This document shows positions 1-6,473 of a stretch of DNA of 7,626 nt, in pieces; the first letter of the stretch is position 1, and every line of letters begins with the position of its first letter. A program made the position numbers and the translations under genes. The notes under the pieces are model-generated. The model had not been told where the DNA came from. It searched no databases and saw only the letters and a list, made by a program, of their open reading frames with translations. The stretch is from the NCBI GenBank assembly GCA_030673645.1, contig DAOVIO010000182.1, forward strand, positions 1-7,626, read 5' to 3'. The DNA comes from JAGLSB01 sp023135955 (GTDB lineage: Bacteria; Bacteroidota; Bacteroidia; Bacteroidales; GCA-2748055).

Positions 1-3000
1 ATTATTCCGGACTCAGTTTCATAACCATCCATTAAAACGGTATAATTATGATCTGCCAGGGGTAAAGATAAATTTACCTCACCCTGAACACCCGTTAGAT
101 AGCTTTCATTATTTAATAATAATTCAGCCCTGAAAACAGGTCTCAAATTCTCTTTGTTTAACACATATAGGCTTATATCAAATAATTCCGGTTTCAAGTA
201 TATCACAATGCTTGTATCGGAGGAGATACTCAAGGTTCCGTTATAATCTAAGTATCCTTCTTTCGAAATATCAATATTATAATCTCCAAAAACATAATCG
301 AGATAGGAAACCTCACCTTCAGAATCAGTAATCAATGTTTCACCTGAGAAATTAACATTTGTTCCAGATACAGGATTATCTTTAAAAAAATCATCCATAA
401 CAACAATACTGACATCATAGAATGAGGAAATGAGAGTATCTGTAATTGACATAGTATCTTCTGTAATAAAGGAATTACTTGCGGTTTCGAATCCTGCAGC
501 ACTTATACTATATGTGTACATTCCACTGTCAAGTAATATTTGGGCACAACCTTCATTATTTGTCAGCTTCGATTGTCCGCCAACTGAAACCAGGGCGTTT
601 TCCATTAATTCAACATTACCATCTTCGCTTTTAAATACTTTAAAAGAAATAGTATCCTTAGGCAGATTAGACTCATACAGAGCTTCAAACTCCCATACAT
701 CACCTTTTATAATCGATCCATCTGTATGTATTGCATCAACTCTCCAAAAATAGTTTCCTCCTTTAGTTAAATGACCCGGGTAAAAAATATTTACAGATTG
801 GTTTACTATGAATTCTTCACTATTCTTTGTAGCGCCGGTGACGTTCGCTAAAGATGTCCCAAAGTACACATCATACGAAACAGCGTTATATGCAAATTGC
901 CACATTAAGTCAGTATAAATGGTATTACTTCTACCTTTATCCATTGGGATAGGGTAACTTGTTTTTTCCATAAACCTACCACCGATCCAATATATGCTAT
1001 CCCCATATTCATAGGCTCCCATATCAGGTTTTTCACCAAAATAGTCTTCACTAATTGCAGGATAAACTTCTCCCCCATCAATTAATCCGGAACCCGGTAA
1101 GGGACGGAAATCAAAGTTTGCCGGATCGTTCATCTGCAACATGTGATTTGACGGTTCCTCATATCCGTTCCAGTTATGCGAGGCTTCTCCGGGGATAGAA
1201 AGATAATCGCTTCGATGACCGGAAATTTCATCGGAAAAATTATTCATAGTAATGGTACCAACATTTCCACCTCCATTATCATCGGAATCATCTAAAATAA
1301 TAATTCCATTATTATTCGTATTAAACACAGTATTATTAATTGCGTAGTGTCTTTCACCTTTCAGCATTAATCCTGATCCGGTTTCCCAAACCACATTGTG
1401 GTGCATATATCCTCCATACCCCCATACAACAGGAGGAATTGGTGCATCGAACCTGGCTCCCGATTTAACAGTATTATGAAACCAGTTATAACGGATCTGG
1501 GATCCGGGCTGTCCATTTATAACAACCTGGGTTATAGAACCATCCGATTGCAAGAATCCGGTGCGACAGGCATTATTGTACTCTACGATTGGGAAGTTGC
1601 CGGGTTTTATTGTAGACGAAGCTCCACATTGTTGAATATAATTTCTTGAGAAAGTCTGGTACTGACCGTCGAGGTAAATAGAATTCATTAGTCCGGGCCT
1701 GTCGGCAACTACCCAGTCGATGTTTTCAAAATGATTATTTTCTACACGATCTTCCATCCCTTCCCAGTAAATTGCATGACTTTCAGTATTCTTAATAACA
1801 TTATTCCTAAAAATATTACGTGTTGGAGTATTTGTACTACCGTAACTGGCAGTTACATCAGGCTCTGAATTATTCATCAAGGCTCTTTTTGAAGCACTGG
1901 GGTAATCAAAATTACAATTCTCCACTAATGAGTTTGTACAATTGTTCAGCTCTATGGTTGTTCCAAAGAAGTTTATATCTCTAACTTGAATATAATGGCA
2001 ATTGTTAAGCTGCATAGCAAAGCTCTGAGCTTTACCCTTTACTCTGTTTGCTGGAGGCAGGTCGTCGGAACATCTTAAGAAAAGCTCGTTTGTAGAGTCA
2101 ACATAACACCATTCTCCTGGAGCATCAAGCAATTCGAGTGTTCCAACAAAATAATAATAATGGTGTTTGGTTTTATAGGTTCCGGGAACGGGGTCGTAAG
2201 TAAAAGTAGAGCTACCCGGAGAATGAGAAAACACTTCTCTTGCCCATGTTTTCCAGGAGCCTACATTCAAAACGGCTAATGAACCTGTTGCATCGATACC
2301 CGAAGCAGCAAGGTCATTATTGCCTGATGGATCATCCATTTCTGTTCCATTAGTACTTAAAGCTTCATTTCCATGAGCCCAATAATTCTCACGATCCCAT
2401 ACAGTACTATCGCTCAAAAAAGCATTTGGCCAACGAGCCGGCATTTGCAGTTCATCGTCAACAAAAAGTTGCCAGACTTCAAAATCCGGATTTGTTTTAT
2501 AAATCTGATTCTCTGTCAATTCCCATGTATCGGACAGCTGCTTTGTTCCATCGAAAATAACATTTGCTCCTTCATAGGACATGATGACAATTGGATTGTC
2601 GGCTGTTCCTGTTTTGCCTCCAAGAACTAAATTATCATAATATGTCCCTTCTAATAAAAATATAGTATCACCACCAAGCAATGTGAAAGCCATATCCAGA
2701 GTTTTTACAGGAGAAATAAGGTTGCCTTCATTTGAATCATCACCATTAGGGGATACAAATACCCTGTCGAGGCTGCCTGTACGCTCTTCATAAAAAGACA
2801 GATCATCGACGATAAAAGTTTTTCCGTCATTTTCAGTAAGGTATCCAAACTGAATACTCATGATGTAGGCATCTGTTGAGTGAGGTGTTGGCAAACTGGG
2901 AATTGTCTGCTTATAAACATGATATCCACTCATAGTTTCAAAACTCATATCCAATCTTACAGAGCCTTCAATTCTTGATCGAAAATGCAGACCCGATTCT

Positions 3001-3317
3001 GCACAATAGAGTGCAAATGTGAAGGTATGAGATTTTGACTGATCAACCAATGAAGAAGAAACAGATTGCTTGAATAATATAACCTGAGGGCCACCACTTC
3101 CAACTGTTGTTATATCAATTGATAATGCGCTATCGCCCTCAAAAACAGGATCAGCGGTTCCAGAGAAATCAACTATTGAGCCATTCTTAGCTTCAAGAAT
3201 ATAATCTACCGAGTGACCTGATTCAAAACCAGGATTTAATAGTAAATTCTCCTGAGAAAAAGATATTATTGAGATCCCGGATAATATTAGAACGAATAGG
3301 TATTTAGATATTTTCAT
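1..3317 (-). CDS. Secreted multidomain right-handed beta-helix protein, C-terminus cut by window edge
   Basis: The frame opens at ATG 3317 and stays open to the left edge, giving 1105 codons with no stop. Residues 1-22 are a signal peptide ending SFSQ. Residues 23-178 look like a CBM4/9-type jelly roll: they open with NPGFESG and close with DDLSFYE. From 183 the FVSPNGDDSNEG opening (DUF1565-like) leads into a parallel beta-helix with Asn-rich coils to about 775, interrupted by QMPARWPN (291-298) and LDAPGEW (397-403). An FN3-like module follows (785-880, YDVYFG and YFWRVD), then three carboxypeptidase-regulatory-like repeats (888 onward). No catalytic residues can be assigned. The fold is used by polysaccharide lyases, glycoside hydrolases and epimerases, so a role in extracellular glycan breakdown or binding is inferred from fold and neighbours. 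A type IX secretion C-terminal domain may lie beyond the window. It follows the GH141-like gene after 81 bases. The reading frame is near certain; the function is open. Confidence 0.93.
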   Translation of the reverse strand, partial: MKISKYLFVLILSGISIISFSQENLLLNPGFESGHSVDYILEAKNGSIVDFSGTADPVFEGDSALSIDITTVGSGGPQVILFKQSVSSSLVDQSKSHTFTFALYCAESGLHFRSRIEGSVRLDMSFETMSGYHVYKQTIPSLPTPHSTDAYIMSIQFGYLTENDGKTFIVDDLSFYEERTGSLDRVFVSPNGDDSNEGNLISPVKTLDMAFTLLGGDTIFLLEGTYYDNLVLGGKTGTADNPIVIMSYEGANVIFDGTKQLSDTWELTENQIYKTNPDFEVWQLFVDDELQMPARWPNAFLSDSTVWDRENYWAHGNEALSTNGTEMDDPSGNNDLAASGIDATGSLAVLNVGSWKTWAREVFSHSPGSSTFTYDPVPGTYKTKHHYYYFVGTLELLDAPGEWCYVDSTNELFLRCSDDLPPANRVKGKAQSFAMQLNNCHYIQVRDINFFGTTIELNNCTNSLVENCNFDYPSASKRALMNNSEPDVTASYGSTNTPTRNIFRNNVIKNTESHAIYWEGMEDRVENNHFENIDWVVADRPGLMNSIYLDGQYQTFSRNYIQQCGASSTIKPGNFPIVEYNNACRTGFLQSDGSITQVVINGQPGSQIRYNWFHNTVKSGARFDAPIPPVVWGYGGYMHHNVVWETGSGLMLKGERHYAINNTVFNTNNNGIIILDDSDDNGGGNVGTITMNNFSDEISGHRSDYLSIPGEASHNWNGYEEPSNHMLQMNDPANFDFRPLPGSGLIDGGEVYPAISEDYFGEKPDMGAYEYGDSIYWIGGRFMEKTSYPIPMDKGRSNTIYTDLMWQFAYNAVSYDVYFGTSLANVTGATKNSEEFIVNQSVNIFYPGHLTKGGNYFWRVDAIHTDGSIIKGDVWEFEALYESNLPKDTISFKVFKSEDGNVELMENALVSVGGQSKLTNNEGCAQILLDSGMYTYSISAAGFETASNSFITEDTMSITDTLISSFYDVSIVVMDDFFKDNPVSGTNVNFSGETLITDSEGEVSYLDYVFGDYNIDISKEGYLDYNGTLSISSDTSIVIYLKPELFDISLYVLNKENLRPVFRAELLLNNESYLTGVQGEVNLSLPLADHNYTVLMDGYETESGI
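3..656 (-). repeat. Three tandem carboxypeptidase-regulatory-like (Ig-like) repeats at the protein level
   Basis: These lie within the large beta-helix protein at residues 888-963, 966-1042 and 1046-1105, the last being cut by the window edge. Each has a turn motif (TNNEG at 919, TDSEG at 997, TGVQG at 1075), spaced exactly 78 residues apart, and a later strand ending in G-F/Y (AAGF 943, KEGY 1022, MDGY 1099). Such modules are usually beta-sandwich spacers that hold a secreted enzyme off the cell surface or off its sorting signal. The DNA of the copies has diverged, so this is a domain array and not a recent DNA duplication. The domain family name comes from motif resemblance only. Confidence 0.75.
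678..965 (-). other. FN3-like module of the large beta-helix protein
   Basis: Residues 785-880 follow the pattern seen in many secreted Bacteroidota and Planctomycetota proteins: a strand LMWQFAYNAVSYDVYFGTS, a middle GHLTKGGNYFWRVDA, and a closing GDVWEFEA. This is a fibronectin-III-like sandwich, probably a linker between the beta-helix and the C-terminal repeats. It carries no visible catalytic residues. Confidence 0.7.
993..2771 (-). other. Parallel beta-helix core of the large protein
   Basis: Residues 183-775. It starts with a DUF1565-like cap (SPNGDDSNEG, then a GGDTIFLLEGTYYDNLVL strand pair), has an insertion around 260-430, and then runs as coils rich in Asn turns: QLNNC 436-440 and ELNNC 456-460 lie exactly 20 residues apart, followed by FRNNV, VENNHF, IRYNWFHN, MHHNVV and AINNTVFN. 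It closes with DFRPLPGSGLIDGG (736-749) and PDMGAYEYG (764-772), a common end of this kind of helix. Substrate and catalytic residues cannot be read from the sequence. Confidence 0.85.
2784..3251 (-). other. N-terminal CBM4/9-like jelly-roll domain
   Basis: Residues 23-178, directly after the signal peptide. The domain opens with LLLNPGFESG and closes with FIVDDLSFYE, the usual first and last strands of CBM4/9-type carbohydrate-binding modules, and its length of about 155 residues suits the family. It would be expected to anchor the protein to its glycan substrate. Binding residues cannot be picked out by eye. Confidence 0.6.
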
Positions 3318-3398
3318 TTTATAATTAATTAATCTGTCTTTAATTTAAGTTCAACTCTTTACTACCCCTCCCTGGCCCCGTTACATCACCACTCAACC
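3318..3398 (-). other. Intergenic gap with a G-rich tract on the transcribed strand
   Basis: This 81-base spacer separates the GH141-like stop codon (TAG) from the ATG of the large beta-helix gene. Read on the minus strand, its first part holds GGGGCCAGGGAGGGG (3379-3365), with another GGG at 3399-3397 overlapping the stop codon. The second part is very AT-rich and contains the palindrome ATTAATTAAT before the ATG. No Shine-Dalgarno sequence, hairpin terminator or good Bacteroidota promoter (TTG ... TAnnTTTG) is visible. The tract could form a G-quadruplex in the mRNA, but a role is not established. Confidence 0.4.
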
Positions 3399-5681
3399 CT
3401 AATGTCCTGTACGATCCTTATGAATTTGCTCATATTCTAAAAGAGCCTCTTCATCCATTTTCTTATACTTCTCAGGATAAGAACTTGTAATTCCAAAACT
3501 TTCAGGTGAAACATCGAATGGAATAAAACCAAGTTTTAAGGCTGGAGATTTCTTTTTCAATCTAAAATCGCCATTTTTTGCATCTACAAATAAAGGATCA
3601 GAAAAAACGGTTTTTTCTTCAATTCCATGTGACTTTTGTTCCTTCAAAAAATCTTCTCCTCCAGGATACCAATATACATTATTATCAAATATAAATTCAT
3701 ATGGCATCATTTTAGTCCCTGCTTTATGCAGATTCATCGATTTTGGCCATGCTGCAGGTTTATAAATAACAAAATCTTCTGAGTCAGACATAAAGATATT
3801 ATTAGACATTACCGCATCCGGTTTGAATGTTTGTTGTGGGTAGGCGCGAAGGTGAACCGCTTTCCCAACATTTACAGCAATATTATTAGTAAGATAATTA
3901 TGTCCCTTAAAAATGTAGGCACTACCACCACATTTCCACACTATGTTATTTTTAATGGTGGTTTCATCCTGCCAGTCGTCTGTCCGAACAGCGGTATAAA
4001 ACAAGTCAACCAATAAATTATGATCAATAATATTTCCGGCACCGGCACCTGAAATATTCAGACTTGAACCATCCGCTAGTTTCAACATGGTCCTTGTTAT
4101 CTTATTATCTTTTACCAGATTCTCACGTGCATGCAAAAATGGAAAATATCTATCCTGCGGACCTAAAGTACTATCAATTACAGATTCAATTTCATTCCAC
4201 CGAATTGTTTTGGAAGCTTCATCAAAATCCACATCCGGCTTCATCAATATTTGTGATCTTATACCACAAATACCAATAGCCTTCCTTGGAACATCATGTA
4301 TCCAATTATTGGATATCTCATTTTTCCCACTCTGCCATAAAAATATTCCATGTCCGTGAAAAACCAATTCTCCACAACTATGAATAATATTATTTGACAC
4401 TTTATTATTTTTATTTACATCTTTTGTTCCCGGACCATAACCGCTTAGGAGAACTCCCATATGTCCTACATGCTCAATTAAATTATTCTCAATATGAATA
4501 TTCTGCGCATATAAATCGAGACGAATAGCTGATCCGCCGCCATGAGAAAAAAGACTTTCAGTAACACTGCAATTCTCTGCTCCTCTGAACCTTAGCATTG
4601 CGTTAGGATGATCGAAAGTATCCCAGTCGTGCTGAATTCCCCATCCCTTATGATTTTTATACCATCCTTCACGATCAGATCCTGTAAATGTAAGTCCTTT
4701 AAAATGAATATTCTGAACAGGAATATCCGTGGGTAGATCATAAGAAATTTCTCCTTCAACTTTAATAAGCTCAGTTAGCGCGGGAACAGCAATATTTTCT
4801 CCCGGTTCATTTTCTTCCGGCCAGTAATAGATTGTTCCTGTTTGAGTATTTACAACCCATTCGCCTGGTTCATCCAGAAAATCGATAGCATTTTCAACAT
4901 AAACAAAGGCCGGGGCATGATCCGGATCCTTAGTGCCAACTTGAGAGTTCGACTCATAGGCTAACCAGCCAACTTTGTTTTCAGTATCTACAGATTCTAA
5001 AGGGAGGACCATTAAATTCCATGGTACCGGATTAAATATCACTTCAATGTCACCAATATTTTCCCAGTCTCTGAGTTCGTCATTTCTGTATTCAACCATT
5101 CTTAAGCGATATCTGTCTTTATTATAATAAACATTTCTGCTATCGGTTAGTCTTACAACTGAAACGTCGGGTGGATGCACCGGTGACCATTTCTCACTTT
5201 TTGCTCTTTGAAGTTTTACTCCGTCTTTGTACATTACCTTGAAGGAAGAAATACCTTTTGGAATTTTTGCTTTCCAGATTTTCCCTTTGGCAACTTCAGG
5301 AGTGTGAGAGGGATAATGAGTTGCTTTCCTCCATTTTTTAATTGTCTGCAGTGAGGAAATAACCGGTTCTTCCTGATTATATGCCTGATAAGTAACTTTA
5401 TATTCTTTCCCCGGGCTGTCGGCCAGACTAAAAACAATAGTCTCATCAATAATATAGTTACCTCCCATCAGGAAAACATTGACATCCTCTTTTAAGCCAC
5501 TTTTTATCAGCTTTCTTACTTCTTCTTTAGCCTGTTGAATTGTGTTAAATGGGTACTCAAGGCTACCATCAGACTTATTGCCTACTGTAGGTGAAACATA
5601 AATATCTTTAGCCGATACCAATGACATTGATATCATCAAAAAAGAAATAAATAATGTTGTTATTAATCTAAGTTTGTTCAT
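3399..5681 (-). CDS. Exported right-handed beta-helix protein, GH141-like glycosidase (tentative)
   Basis: A complete 760-residue protein, ATG to TAG. Residues 1-24 are a signal peptide (hydrophobic core, cleavage near VSA|KD) without a lipobox cysteine, so it is probably periplasmic or secreted. Residues 26-110 match the usual opening of GH141 and related beta-helix proteins: DIYVSP, a PFNTIQQAKEEVR helix, VNVFLMGGNYIIDETIVF, and KVTYQAYNQEEPVIS. An inserted beta region follows (about 110-320, with LDEPGEW at 269-275), then parallel beta-helix repeats from VQNIHFKGLTF (322) to about 630 with many Asn turns. The close is FSDPLFVDAKNGDFRLKKKS (693-712). Known GH141 members include an RG-II alpha-L-fucosidase and a xylanase, and the family recurs in fucoidan-degrading loci. 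A catalytic pair cannot be assigned; acidic residues near 559-572 (VDL, RTDDWQDE) are candidates. It follows the SGNH gene after 22 bases, implying co-transcription. It could instead be an uncharacterised beta-helix glycosidase or lyase. Confidence 0.85.
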   Translation of the reverse strand: MNKLRLITTLFISFLMISMSLVSAKDIYVSPTVGNKSDGSLEYPFNTIQQAKEEVRKLIKSGLKEDVNVFLMGGNYIIDETIVFSLADSPGKEYKVTYQAYNQEEPVISSLQTIKKWRKATHYPSHTPEVAKGKIWKAKIPKGISSFKVMYKDGVKLQRAKSEKWSPVHPPDVSVVRLTDSRNVYYNKDRYRLRMVEYRNDELRDWENIGDIEVIFNPVPWNLMVLPLESVDTENKVGWLAYESNSQVGTKDPDHAPAFVYVENAIDFLDEPGEWVVNTQTGTIYYWPEENEPGENIAVPALTELIKVEGEISYDLPTDIPVQNIHFKGLTFTGSDREGWYKNHKGWGIQHDWDTFDHPNAMLRFRGAENCSVTESLFSHGGGSAIRLDLYAQNIHIENNLIEHVGHMGVLLSGYGPGTKDVNKNNKVSNNIIHSCGELVFHGHGIFLWQSGKNEISNNWIHDVPRKAIGICGIRSQILMKPDVDFDEASKTIRWNEIESVIDSTLGPQDRYFPFLHARENLVKDNKITRTMLKLADGSSLNISGAGAGNIIDHNLLVDLFYTAVRTDDWQDETTIKNNIVWKCGGSAYIFKGHNYLTNNIAVNVGKAVHLRAYPQQTFKPDAVMSNNIFMSDSEDFVIYKPAAWPKSMNLHKAGTKMMPYEFIFDNNVYWYPGGEDFLKEQKSHGIEEKTVFSDPLFVDAKNGDFRLKKKSPALKLGFIPFDVSPESFGITSSYPEKYKKMDEEALLEYEQIHKDRTGH

Positions 5682-5703
5682 GATTATATTATAAAATTGT
5701 TTA

Positions 5704-6420
5704 TTATTTGATTGTTAAAAGCACTTCTGAAATTAGTTTTGCTACCTGATCGCCTTGTCGCTCCTTACCTGATTCGAAGAAGTGAACATTTGCTTCCCTT
5801 TGTTCTTCAGGATAGTTCTTTGTTAATGAATAATGAGGATCGATAAGAATGTCACGATAATCTAGTAACACACTAAGTGCTGCTGCATTATAGATTATTT
5901 CGTCGCCAGAATCTCTTCCAGGATTATTGCATCCTTCAGGGACATATGAAGTAGTTGCAAAAATTATTTTTGCATTTGTATTAGTCTTTATTATGTCAAT
6001 AATCTTTATCAGATTATCCTGGTATTCGTCAACAGGAACATTAATTTCTGGCGAATCCACATATTTTAAATCGTGCAATCCAAAATTAAAATGAATAATA
6101 TCCCATTCCGTTTCCGAAAGCCAGAATTTCATTTTCCCGACACCTTTACGGGTTTCACCTCCATTCTCAGGAATTCTATACAAGTTTGCTATTCCTTTCA
6201 GATTTTCTCTAACATAAGGAGTGTATCCAATGGAAATTGAATTACCTACTATAAGCACATTTGGAAGATCTGGATTCGCATCAACAAATTCCCAGGCAGC
6301 TCCACTTGCTTCTCCTATTGCCTTTTTCCAATTCAAAGAATCCTGATAGATATCTTCTGACTGTGAGAAGGCTCCTGAGGAGAGAGTGATAAAACTCAGG
6401 AAGATAATAATTTGTTTCAC
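5704..6420 (-). CDS. Exported SGNH/GDSL-type hydrolase, probable carbohydrate O-acyl esterase
   Basis: A 238-residue protein with a GTG start; the codon two places upstream in frame is TAA, so the frame cannot extend. Starting at GTG gives a clean signal peptide (residues 1-19 or 20, AFS|Q). SGNH blocks are visible: block I VGNSISIGY (58-66) with nucleophile Ser61, where the more usual form is GDSI; block II around NGG (86-88); block III HFNFGLHDLK (110-119), where GLHD replaces the classical GxND; block V ANVHF with His213. GLHD and ANVHF recur in SGNH proteins from polysaccharide-degrading bacteria, so I read them as subfamily traits, not damage. The expected reaction is removal of acetyl or similar esters from a polysaccharide in the periplasm or outside the cell. 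It starts 53 bases after the sulfatase and ends with two in-frame TAA codons (5706-5701) just before the GH141-like gene. The exact substrate is unknown. Confidence 0.9.
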   Translation of the reverse strand: MKQIIIFLSFITLSSGAFSQSEDIYQDSLNWKKAIGEASGAAWEFVDANPDLPNVLIVGNSISIGYTPYVRENLKGIANLYRIPENGGETRKGVGKMKFWLSETEWDIIHFNFGLHDLKYVDSPEINVPVDEYQDNLIKIIDIIKTNTNAKIIFATTSYVPEGCNNPGRDSGDEIIYNAAALSVLLDYRDILIDPHYSLTKNYPEEQREANVHFFESGKERQGDQVAKLISEVLLTIK

Positions 6421-6473
6421 GTGTTATTTCTAATTTAATTGTTATTTGCCTATAAATTTCATATTTGGCATCA
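6421..6473 (-). other. Sulfatase-SGNH intergenic spacer, no Shine-Dalgarno before the GTG start
   Basis: The spacer is AT-rich. The bases before the GTG read AATTAGAAATAACAC, an A-rich leader typical of Bacteroidota translation starts, with no purine-rich Shine-Dalgarno sequence. No hairpin followed by a T-run is seen after the sulfatase stop, which supports read-through into the esterase gene. Confidence 0.5.

Noticed and set aside
430..753. Plus-strand open frame of 107 codons
   Set aside because: It lies wholly inside the long minus-strand beta-helix gene, with no recognisable domain and Ser/Leu-rich composition expected of a shadow frame. The same applies to plus-strand frames at 1398-1649, 2373-2630, 3831-4016, 4064-4279, 4087-4359 and 6465-6671.
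2139..2165. AATAATAATAATGG-like microsatellite
   Set aside because: It encodes the YYYY run in HHYYYYF of the beta-helix protein and keeps frame, so codon choice explains it; no sign of slippage was seen.
3325..3352. Possible Bacteroidota promoter before the large beta-helix gene
   Set aside because: A TTG followed about 20 bases later by TAATTAAT only partly matches TTG ... TAnnTTTG, and such matches are expected by chance in AT-rich spacer DNA.
5234..5449. Minus-strand open frame of 71 codons inside the GH141-like gene
   Set aside because: It is in a different frame from a gene with clear family motifs across the same bases. The same reasoning removes the 63-codon frame at 7343-7534 inside the sulfatase.
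6418..6423. CACGTG palindrome spanning the SGNH start codon
   Set aside because: It is a six-base palindrome created by the GTG start next to ACAC; no second copy or operator context is visible.
6442..6471. Nine-residue open frame (MPNMKFIGK) between the sulfatase and SGNH genes
   Set aside because: It is too short to distinguish from chance, has no ribosome-binding signal and shows no attenuator-like hairpin.
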